A stretch of 64,000 bases of DNA, from positions 32,551 to 96,550 of the forward strand of contig CANPJW010000004.1 of assembly GCA_947574505.1 (NCBI GenBank). The letters are read 5' to 3'. This DNA comes from an uncultured Bacteroides sp. (GTDB lineage Bacteria; Bacteroidota; Bacteroidia; Bacteroidales; Bacteroidaceae). Every line of letters starts with the position of its first letter. The first letter of the stretch is position 1. Shown piece by piece: positions 36,814-46,185 of the stretch. A program made the position numbers and the translations under genes. The notes below the pieces were generated by a model, which ran no database searches, was not told where the DNA came from, and was given only the letters and a program-made list of their open reading frames with translations.

Positions 36814-38409
36814 TTAGAAGCGCATACCTAAAGTAAGAACCACCTTATGGTTGTTGTTTGTAACCTTCGTTCCAGGTAAATCTAAACTATCAAAAGCATA
36901 GAATGTTTCTTTATAAGTGTTATACATATATGCCATGTCCACATAGAAACTTTCACCACGATAACCACAACCAAATGTATAATTATTAGTAGCCCCCAGA
37001 TTAGAGAACTCCGTATCAGTGCGCATAGAATTTACAGGAAGATACTTAAAAGCATCTGATTTCAAAGGAGCAGTAATATGATTATATCCTAAGCGGAATG
37101 CAAATTCCGGTGCTAACTTAAACTCAGCTCCAACACGAAGTGTATGAACTGCCTTCATCATTGCTTTAATGTCTGCAGTCTGTCCCAATTCATATCCGTC
37201 CGGATCTTTCATTTTAGCTGAAGTGCGATCTGAATATTCATACTCAACTCCCAATGCAACAGAAGAACCAATGGTATATCCCATACTTGCATTAAACTTC
37301 CACGGAGTAATTAATTTATATTCATATTCTCCTTCGGTATCATTTCCACGAGCATCATAAGGTTTAGTAATGCCACGAGTATCTTCATTCAAATCAAAAT
37401 TAATATAAGCAGTATTCCGCTCCTTTAAACTAAAAAAAGTCGGAGTATGTACAGCAGCACCAATACGGAATGAGGATGACTCAAAAGGACGAAGAATAAA
37501 ACCTAGTTTAAAATCAACCCCGCTACCATCTACCCAAAAGTCATTTCCCAATGTATATCCTCCATGACCATTTCCGTCCTTATCAGTAAAGTCTTCATTA
37601 TATTCACTAGTCCTGTCATAGTTTACACTATAAAGTCCTAATGTTGCCCCAACATAAAAACGATCATAAAAATTCAGTGCACCATTCAAATCAAAAGAAT
37701 GAATACCCCCACTTTCTTTCGAACGATAAGACTGGCTCACAGCGTCTCCTGCCTGAAAATAGGGTTCATATCCCTCAAAAGGAGGTTCTGCATCAGGATT
37801 CTCAGGCTCTACTTTCCCATAAACAGGATTCACTAAATAACTATTATATCCCATAATACCCAACCAAGGCAATTCAGGATTCTGAAAAGCATCATCACTC
37901 CTCAAAGCTGCTTCCGTGAATGGAGCAAAACCTCCATATGAATCAAAGTTCACCATATTCGCCATCTGCACTGTTTGAGAGGTATTGAACACTCCACTCA
38001 TCAGCATACTTCTATTAAATGATTTCATTTTGCGATAATTGAAACCAAAGTTGGCAAATCTCAACGCTGTAGTATTTCCTATTTTGGTAGAGAATACAAA
38101 TCCGGCATTATCAAATGAACCATGAAACTTGTCAAGACTCGCTCCATTAGCCTTTATTCCTATATTATCAAAGCCAAATGACACCATAACATCATTACTG
38201 CGATAAATCCCGATACCGGCAGGATTGGTTCCCATAGTGGTTATATCTCCACCCAATGCTCCCATAGCACCACCCATACCTACAAAGCGGGCAGTTCCAT
38301 TCAAATCACTTCCCATCCATCGATTTGCATCATAGATAGTTGTTTGGGCATTTAGAAATCCTGCACTTATCAAAAGAATACAAATCGCTAATATTCTATT
38401 ACTTTTCAT
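36814..38409 (-). CDS. OmpP1/FadL-like outer-membrane transport protein
   Basis: I use the ATG at 38409 (531 residues). A TTG six bases upstream is also in frame. A signal peptide ends near LNAQTT. The N-terminal segment (GTARFVGMGGAMGALGGDITTMGTNPAGIGIYR in parts) is the hatch-region signature of the FadL family with its conserved NPAG, followed by barrel strands ending in LTLGMRF. FadL proteins import hydrophobic molecules across the outer membrane. It lies 25 bases behind the Ser/Arg-rich secreted protein, implying one transcript. Confidence 0.85.
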   Translation of the reverse strand: MKSNRILAICILLISAGFLNAQTTIYDANRWMGSDLNGTARFVGMGGAMGALGGDITTMGTNPAGIGIYRSNDVMVSFGFDNIGIKANGASLDKFHGSFDNAGFVFSTKIGNTTALRFANFGFNYRKMKSFNRSMLMSGVFNTSQTVQMANMVNFDSYGGFAPFTEAALRSDDAFQNPELPWLGIMGYNSYLVNPVYGKVEPENPDAEPPFEGYEPYFQAGDAVSQSYRSKESGGIHSFDLNGALNFYDRFYVGATLGLYSVNYDRTSEYNEDFTDKDGNGHGGYTLGNDFWVDGSGVDFKLGFILRPFESSSFRIGAAVHTPTFFSLKERNTAYINFDLNEDTRGITKPYDARGNDTEGEYEYKLITPWKFNASMGYTIGSSVALGVEYEYSDRTSAKMKDPDGYELGQTADIKAMMKAVHTLRVGAEFKLAPEFAFRLGYNHITAPLKSDAFKYLPVNSMRTDTEFSNLGATNNYTFGCGYRGESFYVDMAYMYNTYKETFYAFDSLDLPGTKVTNNNHKVVLTLGMRF

Positions 38410-38434
38410 AATCAATCTCTTTTGAAATTATAAA

Positions 38435-39757
38435 CTATCTTCTATAGCTACCACCAAAACTACGTGAAGAGCCACCACTGCTACTACGTGAAGAACTGCC
38501 ACTGCTGCCAGAACTACGAGAATAACTACCGCTACTACCTGACGAATAGCGACTGCCACTACTCCTTGAATAACTACCTGAATTAGAAGAGCGGGATGAT
38601 GATCTGTCAGGGGTATAACTTCTTGATGAAGAAGTTGAACTTCCACGTGAATAGCTACTACGGCTACTATTTGCTCCGGAACTTCCTGTCGAACTATTAC
38701 TTCTATTATAAGAAGAACCAGAATTGCGTGTACTAGTACCAGAAGTACGTGTACTGCTTGGGCGTGTATATGTTTCTGTATTTCTACGAGAGTACGAACT
38801 TCCTGAGCGAACAGAACTATTGCTACTACGAGTATAATTGCGAGTTCCTACGACTCTGCTATTTGTACCTGTACTACCTGAACGGCGAACACTTTGTCCA
38901 ACAGAAGAATTAGCCGATCTGGTAGTTGATGAACCGACACCCCTTCTGTAAGAAGTAGAATTATAATCTCTCGAACCAGAATAATAGGAACGATTATTAC
39001 CATTAATCACACTACGTCCGGCATAATAAGGTCTTCCACCTCCGCCCCAGCCCCAGCTAGGACCACCATGCCAATGGTGATGATGTCCCCAATATCCACC
39101 GCCATACCAGCCACCCCAGTAACCGCCGCCCCAATAACCGGGGTAATATCCCCAAGCATAGTAAGGACGATTCCATCCCCAGCCATAGTTCCATCCCCAG
39201 CCGTAAGAGCCATAACGCCAATCCCACCAAAGCGGGTTAGTGAACGTCGGGAATGCATAAGCATACATACCATCGGTATATACGTTCCAATCCCACGAGT
39301 TCGGACCGTAAACTACATCCCAGTACAACGGACTGCTGATACTGATAGCGAAACGCGGATTGCGGAAACGGATGATACGTTCAGCGTATTCATAGTCGTC
39401 TTTTGTACCATTGAATTCGCCCGTCACCCATTCTCCGTCCAAATCCGGATTAGATTTTTCCTTTATATATAAGGTATCATTATCCATTACAAATTCATTT
39501 TCACGTGCATCGTAACGGCGGTTATATTCATCCACATCCCGTGTTCTTCCCTTACGGTCCTGAACCACTACTGTAGTACCCGGTGAAGTATAGATGTTAG
39601 TCGTCACCTGTTTCTTCGGTTCCTTCTTAACCGGAGTTTCTTTCTTCTCCTGTTTGTTTTTGGAAGGCACGAAGTAAAGGTCGTCATCAACGCTTTGCGC
39701 AAAAATACCTATCGGAAGGCACAAGGCAAATAGCAAGAAATAAACAATCTTTTTCAT
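38435..39757 (-). CDS. Secreted low-complexity protein rich in Gly/Trp/Tyr and Ser/Arg
   Basis: The 440-residue protein has a signal peptide (ending near IGIFAQ) and three zones. The first (about 20-165) is ordinary and acidic/lysine-rich with TTVVVQDRKGRTRDVDEYNRRYD. The second (about 165-245) is a Gly/Trp/Tyr-rich tract with GWGWNYGWGWNR and a GHHHHWHGG cluster. The third (about 245-440) is almost wholly Ser, Arg, Gly, Tyr, Thr and Asn in repeats like SYSRSSGS. No homologue with known function comes to mind. It precedes the FadL-like gene in one operon. Confidence 0.8.
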   Translation of the reverse strand: MKKIVYFLLFALCLPIGIFAQSVDDDLYFVPSKNKQEKKETPVKKEPKKQVTTNIYTSPGTTVVVQDRKGRTRDVDEYNRRYDARENEFVMDNDTLYIKEKSNPDLDGEWVTGEFNGTKDDYEYAERIIRFRNPRFAISISSPLYWDVVYGPNSWDWNVYTDGMYAYAFPTFTNPLWWDWRYGSYGWGWNYGWGWNRPYYAWGYYPGYWGGGYWGGWYGGGYWGHHHHWHGGPSWGWGGGGRPYYAGRSVINGNNRSYYSGSRDYNSTSYRRGVGSSTTRSANSSVGQSVRRSGSTGTNSRVVGTRNYTRSSNSSVRSGSSYSRRNTETYTRPSSTRTSGTSTRNSGSSYNRSNSSTGSSGANSSRSSYSRGSSTSSSRSYTPDRSSSRSSNSGSYSRSSGSRYSSGSSGSYSRSSGSSGSSSRSSSGGSSRSFGGSYRR

Positions 39758-39872
39758 ATCATCTCGGTTTATGTAATTACTTAAACTTATTCACGTTACA
39801 AAGATAAGAAAGAGATTTTTCGCCCGGGGAAGATTTTCCCCAAAGGATAATAGGGAAATCCCTATTTCTAAC

Positions 39873-39880
39873 TATCTTTG
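39873..39880 (+). promoter_or_regulatory. -7 element of prmA
   Basis: TATCTTTG lies 29 bases before the ATG. No clear -33 element is seen. Confidence 0.5.
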
Positions 39881-39909
39881 CCCATTATTCACCAGAATTA
39901 AAAACAACT

Positions 39910-40758
39910 ATGAAGTATTTTGAGTTCACATTCCGCACCCAACCTTGTACCGAAACCGTCAACGACGTATTGGCTGCCATACTGGGTGAAGTCGGATTTG
40001 AAAGTTTTGTTGAGTGTGAAAGCGGGCTGACCGCATACATCCAACAGACATTATGTGATGAAAACGCCATCAAGATTGCCATCGCCGAGTTTCCCCTACC
40101 CGATACGGATATTACTTATACATATACCGAAGCGGAAGACAAGGACTGGAACGAGGAATGGGAAAAGAATTTCTTCCAACCCATCATTATCGGAAACCGA
40201 TGTGTGATCCACAGCACTTTCCACCAAAATGTCCCCAAAGCGGAGTATGACATCGTCATCAATCCGCAAATGGCTTTCGGAACAGGACATCACGAGACTA
40301 CCAGCCTCATCATTGAAGAATTGTTGGATAGTGAACTGAAAGACAAATCCCTGCTCGATATGGGCTGCGGAACTTCGATTCTTGCCATCCTCGCACGTAT
40401 GCGCGGCGCACGTCCCTGTACGGCCATCGACATTGATGAATGGTGCGTACGAAACTCCATCGAAAATATCGAATTGAACCACGTAGACGATATTGCCGTT
40501 TCAGAAGGAGATGCTTCGTCCCTTATTGGAAAAGGACCGTTCGATGTTATTATTGCCAATATCAACCGGAACATATTACTAAATGACATGAAGCAATATG
40601 TTGCCTGTATGCACACGAATTCCGAACTCTATATGAGTGGCTTTTATGTAGACGACATCGCCGCCATCCGCGAAGAAGCGGAGAAGAACGGACTGACTTT
40701 CGTTCATTATAAAGAGAAGAATCGCTGGGCAGAGGTGAAGTTTATTTATAAAGGATAA
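39910..40758 (+). CDS. prmA: Ribosomal protein L11 methyltransferase
   Basis: It methylates ribosomal protein L11 with S-adenosylmethionine. The 282-residue protein has an N-terminal substrate-recognition domain (about 1-90), an AFGTGHHETT motif, the AdoMet-binding LLDMGCGTSILAI, and IIANINRNIL in place of the usual NPP-type motif. The length fits. It converges on the GH25 gene across a gap with a remarkable repeat. Confidence 0.92.
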   Translation: MKYFEFTFRTQPCTETVNDVLAAILGEVGFESFVECESGLTAYIQQTLCDENAIKIAIAEFPLPDTDITYTYTEAEDKDWNEEWEKNFFQPIIIGNRCVIHSTFHQNVPKAEYDIVINPQMAFGTGHHETTSLIIEELLDSELKDKSLLDMGCGTSILAILARMRGARPCTAIDIDEWCVRNSIENIELNHVDDIAVSEGDASSLIGKGPFDVIIANINRNILLNDMKQYVACMHTNSELYMSGFYVDDIAAIREEAEKNGLTFVHYKEKNRWAEVKFIYKG

Positions 40759-40777
40759 TAGCCAACAAATTATCTTT

Positions 40778-40859
40778 AATAGTGACGGTATATGCGTGGG
40801 ATAGTGACGCTATCCATAGCATATACCGTCACTATTTGCATCGGATAGCGTCACTATCC
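40778..40859. repeat. Interleaved double inverted repeat built from four copies of ATAGTGACGSTAT
   Basis: Arm A is AATAGTGACGGTATATGC (40778-40795) and its exact reverse complement lies at 40819-40836. Arm B is GGATAGTGACGCTATCC (40799-40815) and its exact reverse complement lies at 40843-40859. The order A-B-A'-B' means the two pairings cross. B and B' are each also small hairpins (GGATAG/CTATCC) with complementary five-base loops. The gap 40759-40922 between the convergent genes holds nothing else. Confidence 0.9.
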
Positions 40860-40922
40860 TACCCGTTTGGCAGCTGCGTACCCAGCAGAACCACCAATAA
40901 GTGTTGGGAAAAGAAATACCTG

Positions 40923-41819
40923 TTACCTAATAGTCAGCTTTTTAAGTTCCTCTAACGAGCCATTGAACACGTTCAGGTCGACGTCTTCTTTGATGCCTGG
41001 AACACTCCCTACATCAGTATGTTGCCAGAAGTCCCATTTTCCCTGATACTTTACAGAGTCAACATAATAATGAGCAATCCAGTAAGGGTATGCATTGAAG
41101 ATGGAGTCGTCCAGATAACGGGTTTTAAATTTATAAGAAGTATAAAGAATAGGTTTCACTCCATAATGAGATTCTACCCGGTCCAGCCAACGTTTAATAC
41201 CTTGCTGCAATTCCTTTTTTTCCTTCCGGCCGGTCACTTCCACATCAAGTACAGGTGGTAAATCACCAGAAGTCAGTTTCACCGTACGAATAAAGAAATC
41301 CGCCTGTTTCAAAGCATCCGTACTGGGAATATAAAAATGATAAGCACCACGAATAAATCCATGATTACGGGCATTGGCGAAGTTCGCCTCAAAGGTGGTG
41401 TCGTTATGGTCTCCCCCTTCTGTTGCTTTCATAAAAATGAAATGCAAGGGACTAGCTGTCTCTTTATTCTGCAACAGTCTATTCCAATCAATCTTTCCCT
41501 GGTAGTGAGAGATATCAATACCATGAATATCATATCCGTTAGGGATACAGACTCCGTATTCCTTTAAGCCATGACAAGGCTTCCATCGATAAGCATAAGG
41601 ACGGATACAGAAATAATAGAAAGCAATGGAAAAACAACCGACAATCGTCACTGCCAAAATGTTACGAACCCAAGTAGGCATAGCTCGTCCAGGTTGCTCC
41701 TGTTTCTTTTTCGGAGCACGGGGAGATTTGGAAGAAGATGTTCCCCTTTTTCTAGTAGCAGTGGAAACAGCCCTTTTCTTTTGGACAGCAGCCATCGGAT
41801 TAGTATTACGTGACGTCAT
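40923..41819 (-). CDS. GH25 lysozyme-type muramidase, membrane-anchored
   Basis: It probably cleaves peptidoglycan. The 298-residue protein has a basic N-terminal tail (about 1-45, rich in Lys/Arg/Ser), one membrane segment (about 50-68) and a GH25 domain (about 95-295). GH25 motifs are GIDISHYQGKIDW with the catalytic-site Asp, FIFMKATEG, GAYHFY, and PPVLDVEV with the acidic D-x-E pair. The tail is cytoplasmic, so the enzyme faces the periplasm. Confidence 0.9.
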   Translation of the reverse strand: MTSRNTNPMAAVQKKRAVSTATRKRGTSSSKSPRAPKKKQEQPGRAMPTWVRNILAVTIVGCFSIAFYYFCIRPYAYRWKPCHGLKEYGVCIPNGYDIHGIDISHYQGKIDWNRLLQNKETASPLHFIFMKATEGGDHNDTTFEANFANARNHGFIRGAYHFYIPSTDALKQADFFIRTVKLTSGDLPPVLDVEVTGRKEKKELQQGIKRWLDRVESHYGVKPILYTSYKFKTRYLDDSIFNAYPYWIAHYYVDSVKYQGKWDFWQHTDVGSVPGIKEDVDLNVFNGSLEELKKLTIR

Positions 41820-41872
41820 TGATCAGCAGAGCAAATGATTGAATAAATAATATGAGTAGCCATGCAGTATAC

Positions 41873-41951
41873 TTTAGACGCGGATTTACGCGGATGACGC
41901 GGATTCTTTGATAAAATAAATCCGCGTTTATCTGCGTCATCCGCGTCTAAA
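41873..41951. repeat. Large imperfect hairpin made of ACGCGGAT repeats
   Basis: Two 33-base arms (41873-41905 and 41919-41951) pair perfectly at their outer 13 and inner 9 bases. The left arm has three copies of ACGCGGAT and the right arm has the complements. It lies between the GH25 start and the phosphofructokinase end and may end the latter's transcript. Confidence 0.75.
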
Positions 41952-41999
41952 AAATCCTTCATGAGAGCCGGCTTTGTACACAACTCCTTGAAGTATGTT

Positions 42000-43646
42000 T
42001 TATTTAGCTTGTTCCAGTTGCAAAGTCTTAGTTGCTTGGTCGCACACCTCTGTAGGACCGAAGTACTGGATCGGACCCGGATATACATAATCCGTTTCGA
42101 TAGCCCAGCGGTCACGTTGTGCAGCAAATGCCTTGAAAGGAGCACCGTCCAGTTTCACCAATGCTTTCTGGATAACCGGTTTCATTTCACCGTGACGACG
42201 TTCCATGTTCATCATCATAGTGATAGGCACACCACCCGCAATCCATTCGGCAGCAGGAGCAGTTGTGTTGCGTACAGAAGACATATAACCAGTCTTGCCG
42301 TTAGCAATCAACATAGAAGCTGTGTAACCCAAAGAGTAGCAGTAGTCAGCGTCGAAGTTTGACGGAGCAGCACAACGTCCTTCGTAACCGAAGAAGTGGT
42401 GTTGAGCAGCAAACTTACCTACATACTTGCCTTCTTCCTTCCATGCAGCCAACTTAGTAGCTACCATTTCAGACAACAGCTTTTCAGTTTCAATCAGTGA
42501 TACCTGTACGTTTCCGTGCGGGTCGCGGTCCAATGTCAGCTGGCGGGCAACACCTTCCGGCAGACTTGCGTAGATAGCAGAGTTTTCCGGAGAAAGTTTA
42601 CGGATGATATAATCACGTTGGTGAGATTTCTTAATCTGACCGAATTCTTCAGCATTAGCAGCCAAGAAATCGTTCAATTCAGCAATCAGGCGTTTCATGG
42701 CAGGAATAAATTCTACCAATCCTTCCGGAATCAATACAGTACCGAAGTTGTTGCCTTGTGCAGCACGATCAGCTACCACTTTAGCGATGTAAGTCACTAC
42801 ATCGTCCAAAGACATATCTTTAGCTTCTACTTCTTCAGACACGATACATACGTTAGGCTGTACCTGCAAAGCACATTCCAGTGCGATGTGAGAAGCCGAA
42901 CGACCCATCAATTTGATGAAGTGCCAGTATTTACGTGCAGAGTTACAGTCACGTTGGATGTTACCGATTACTTCTGCATAAGTTTTACATGCTGTATCGA
43001 AACCGAAAGAAGTTTCAATCATATCGTTCTTCAAGTCACCATCAATTGTTTTCGGACAACCGATTACCTGTACACCGTAGTTCTTAGCTGCATAGTATTC
43101 AGCCAATACACAAGCGTTTGTGTTAGAGTCGTCACCACCAATGATAACCAATGCTTTAATGCCAAGTTCTTTGATGATTTCATATCCCTTTTCGAATTGG
43201 CTTTCTGCTTCCAGCTTCGTACGTCCGGAACCGATGATATCGAAACCACCCGTGTTGCGGTATTCGTCGATAATATCAGCAGTCAGTTCCATATAGTTGT
43301 GATCTACCAGACCACCAGGACCCAGGATAAAACCATATAATTTGTTTTCCGGGTTCAATTTCTTGATACCGTCGAACAAACCGGAAATTACGTTGTGTCC
43401 GCCCGGAGCCTGACCACCGGAAAGAATTACACCAACGTTCATAGCAGGAAGAGCAACAGCTTCACCAGCTTCGAATGTAATCAACGGCATTCCATACGTG
43501 TTCGGGAATAATGCTTTGATAGCTTCCTGATCGGCTACAGACTGAGTAGCAGCACCTGCTACAGCCTTAACAGCTCCTGATGCCAATGCTTTCGGAAGTT
43601 TGGGCTGGTAAGCAGCCCTTGCGATTTGCAATGCACTTTTAGTCAT
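42000..43646 (-). CDS. pfp: Diphosphate-dependent phosphofructokinase (PFP type)
   Basis: It phosphorylates fructose 6-phosphate, here most likely with pyrophosphate. From the ATG at 43646 it has 548 residues, the long PFP size. [12 protein letters not shown] and [11 protein letters not shown] (G170-G171-D172-D173) are visible. ATP-dependent enzymes have Gly at the second Asp, so D173 points to PPi. The open frame continues upstream to 43826, but that stretch is basic, lacks similarity and covers the promoter region. Confidence 0.88.
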   Translation of the reverse strand: MTKSALQIARAAYQPKLPKALASGAVKAVAGAATQSVADQEAIKALFPNTYGMPLITFEAGEAVALPAMNVGVILSGGQAPGGHNVISGLFDGIKKLNPENKLYGFILGPGGLVDHNYMELTADIIDEYRNTGGFDIIGSGRTKLEAESQFEKGYEIIKELGIKALVIIGGDDSNTNACVLAEYYAAKNYGVQVIGCPKTIDGDLKNDMIETSFGFDTACKTYAEVIGNIQRDCNSARKYWHFIKLMGRSASHIALECALQVQPNVCIVSEEVEAKDMSLDDVVTYIAKVVADRAAQGNNFGTVLIPEGLVEFIPAMKRLIAELNDFLAANAEEFGQIKKSHQRDYIIRKLSPENSAIYASLPEGVARQLTLDRDPHGNVQVSLIETEKLLSEMVATKLAAWKEEGKYVGKFAAQHHFFGYEGRCAAPSNFDADYCYSLGYTASMLIANGKTGYMSSVRNTTAPAAEWIAGGVPITMMMNMERRHGEMKPVIQKALVKLDGAPFKAFAAQRDRWAIETDYVYPGPIQYFGPTEVCDQATKTLQLEQAK

Positions 43647-43857
43647 TTTCTTTAATTTTTTATTTAAAGGTGTTAGTAAGTTTCTTGTCAAACTTGAAAA
43701 GCGTTGCAAATTTCGCACTTTTTTCCGAATTATGAAAGAAGGCAGTGAACTTTTCTTTATCCGAATCCCCAATACGCATTCTTTTGAAAGCCGATACTCA
43801 GACACATGGTTCATTTGTTTTCTCACTCAAGCATAAGTATTTCTCAGGAAAATAGAA

Positions 43858-43865
43858 TACCTTTG
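43858..43865 (+). promoter_or_regulatory. -7 element of the RecD2-like gene
   Basis: TACCTTTG matches TAnnTTTG, 29 bases before the ATG. Confidence 0.5.
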
Positions 43866-43894
43866 CAGCTGATTTCCCAAAACTGTACAAAAGT

Positions 43895-46162
43895 ATGACC
43901 AAGCAAGGCATCAACGACGGGTCAGTGACCAAACTTCGTTGCGTGGTAGAACGCATCACATATCAGAATGCCGAAAACGGATATTCGGTAATGAAAGTCA
44001 AGGTAAAAGGATATAACGACCTTGTCACTTTGGTTGGCAACCTGCTGGAAGTACCGGCAGGCTCGGTGTTGCTGTGCGAGGGTGAATGGAAGGTGGACAA
44101 ACGCTACGGACAACAGTTTCAATGCAAGACTTGGAAGGAGGTGATGCCCGCCACCGCCTATGGCATAGAGAAATACTTAGGGAGTGGACTGGTGAAAGGC
44201 ATCGGTCCGAAGTTTGCCAAGCTCATCGTAAACCAGTTTGGCACAGACACCATTGAAGTGATTGAGACCGACATCGAACGACTCTTCGAGGTGCCCGGCA
44301 TCGGCAAGAAAAGAGTGGAGAAAATACGTGAGAGTTGGGAGAAGCAAAAGGACATCAAGAATGTGATGCTCTTTCTGCAAGGCTTTGGAGTGAGTACGGC
44401 ATACGCGGCAAAAATCTACCGACAGTATGGCAAGGAAAGTATCAGCAAGGTGAAAGACAACCCTTATCGACTGGCTGACGACATTTGGGGCATCGGCTTC
44501 AAAACTGCCGACAGCATTGCCCGGAAGATGGGTTATGAGATAAATGACAAACGGCGGCTGCGCAGCGGACTCATCTACGCACTCAACCAACTTGCCGACG
44601 AGGGGCACTGTTATGCGGAAGAGCAACAACTCATCGGCACTGCCAAACAAATGCTTGAGGCAGACGAGGAATGTATACGCACGGCTATGAACGAAGCCAT
44701 AGAAACTGAAGATTTGATGCTTGACGACACGGCTATCTATCTGCCACCCTTCTACTATGCCGAGTGCGGAACAGCCAATCGTCTGAATGCATTGGTCCAT
44801 GCCGAGGAAGGCAATACTCTTTTCAGCGCACGTTTCAATCTTGACAAGCTCCAAAAGGAAACCGGCATCGAATATGACGAAGTACAAGTGGAAGCCATCC
44901 GCCAGGCAATCGCTTCGAAGGTGATGGTGCTCACAGGCGGCCCCGGTACAGGTAAAACCACTACGACCAAAGCCATCATAGCCGCCCTGCAATCGGCGGG
45001 TATGCGCATCCTCCTTGCCGCTCCCACAGGGCGTGCCGCCAAGCGAATGAGCGAAGCCACGGGAATGCAAGCGAAGACCATCCACCGACTGTTGGAGTAC
45101 AACCCGCAGGACGGCTACAAGCGCAACGATGAGAATCCTTTGGAAGGCGATGCATTGATAGTGGACGAGTGTTCGATGATTGACATCATACTGATGAATA
45201 ACCTCACAAAGGCACTGCCCACCACCATGCGCCTGGTACTGGTGGGAGACATCGACCAGTTGCCCAGTGTCGGGGCAGGCAATGTGTTACGCGACATCAT
45301 TGATTCGGGGGCCATCCCGGTAGTGAGATTGACACGCATCTTCCGTCAGGCACAATCGAGCCGTATCGTTATGAGCGCACATGCCATCAACCAAGGACGT
45401 TTTCCGGACATAAGCAACGGACAGCAAACTGACTTCTTCTTCATCAAACAAGAGGACCCCGAGCTGGTGGCGCAGACCATCGTCTCGTTAGTGCGCGACC
45501 GACTGCCCAAGGCTTACCATCAAGACACCGCCAACATACAGGTGCTCACTCCCATGCAACGCGGTGTTGTAGGTGCCGCCAACCTGAATATGGTCTTGCA
45601 ACAGACTTTAAACAACAACACCGCCTTCCTGAACCGGGGCGGATATACCTACAAACAAGGCGACCGGGTGATGCAACTGCGCAACAACTACGACAAAGAT
45701 GTATATAACGGTGACTTGGGGTATGTGCTTGCTGTGGACACAGAAGAGCGCACATTGACTGTCGACTTCGACGGACAGATAACAGAATACGAAGCATCGG
45801 AACTGGATGAGCTGACACTTGCATACGCCACTACCATCCATAAGTCGCAGGGCTCGGAATACCCCATCGTGGTCATGCCGGTATTGATGACACATTATGT
45901 GATGCTTCAGCGCAACCTCATATATACAGGCATCACCAGAGCCAAGAAGATATGTGTACTTGTGGGGCAAGCCAAAGCGCTTGCATACGCCATACAAAAC
46001 ATGAAGGTGCTCCGGCGCAACACACAGTTAAAGAAACGGCTTGCTCCACCCGCCCCTGTTCCAAAGACGGTAGCTTTCCGCTCACAACCTACCGAGGAGA
46101 GGATGCAGATGGCAGCGGAAGACAGAACACAATACGGGAAAAAAGAAAAAGGGAGCGAGTGA
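43895..46162 (+). CDS. recD2: RecD2-like ATP-dependent DNA helicase
   Basis: A superfamily 1B helicase of 755 residues, probably in DNA repair. The N-terminal part is an OB-like region (about 10-85) followed by helix-hairpin-helix motifs (VPGIGKKRVEKI), typical of RecD2 rather than of RecD in RecBCD. The motor has Walker A LTGGPGTGKTTT (K354), APTGRAAKRM, Walker B LIVDECSMID, VGDIDQLPSVGAG, and the C-terminal motif TIHKSQGSEYP. It is monocistronic and convergent with the gene at 46186. Confidence 0.92.
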   Translation: MTKQGINDGSVTKLRCVVERITYQNAENGYSVMKVKVKGYNDLVTLVGNLLEVPAGSVLLCEGEWKVDKRYGQQFQCKTWKEVMPATAYGIEKYLGSGLVKGIGPKFAKLIVNQFGTDTIEVIETDIERLFEVPGIGKKRVEKIRESWEKQKDIKNVMLFLQGFGVSTAYAAKIYRQYGKESISKVKDNPYRLADDIWGIGFKTADSIARKMGYEINDKRRLRSGLIYALNQLADEGHCYAEEQQLIGTAKQMLEADEECIRTAMNEAIETEDLMLDDTAIYLPPFYYAECGTANRLNALVHAEEGNTLFSARFNLDKLQKETGIEYDEVQVEAIRQAIASKVMVLTGGPGTGKTTTTKAIIAALQSAGMRILLAAPTGRAAKRMSEATGMQAKTIHRLLEYNPQDGYKRNDENPLEGDALIVDECSMIDIILMNNLTKALPTTMRLVLVGDIDQLPSVGAGNVLRDIIDSGAIPVVRLTRIFRQAQSSRIVMSAHAINQGRFPDISNGQQTDFFFIKQEDPELVAQTIVSLVRDRLPKAYHQDTANIQVLTPMQRGVVGAANLNMVLQQTLNNNTAFLNRGGYTYKQGDRVMQLRNNYDKDVYNGDLGYVLAVDTEERTLTVDFDGQITEYEASELDELTLAYATTIHKSQGSEYPIVVMPVLMTHYVMLQRNLIYTGITRAKKICVLVGQAKALAYAIQNMKVLRRNTQLKKRLAPPAPVPKTVAFRSQPTEERMQMAAEDRTQYGKKEKGSE

Positions 46163-46185
46163 ACGCTATTTACATATTTAGACCC

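Noticed and set aside
42516..43340. 274-codon frame opposite phosphofructokinase
   Set aside because: Cysteine- and phenylalanine-rich shadow of a conserved gene with no domain pattern.
43647..43826. N-terminal extension of phosphofructokinase
   Set aside because: It is basic, not family-like, and would run through the promoter region. The ATG at 43646 gives the standard length.
44177..45085. 302-codon frame opposite the RecD2-like helicase
   Set aside because: Shadow frame; the plus strand carries all helicase motifs.
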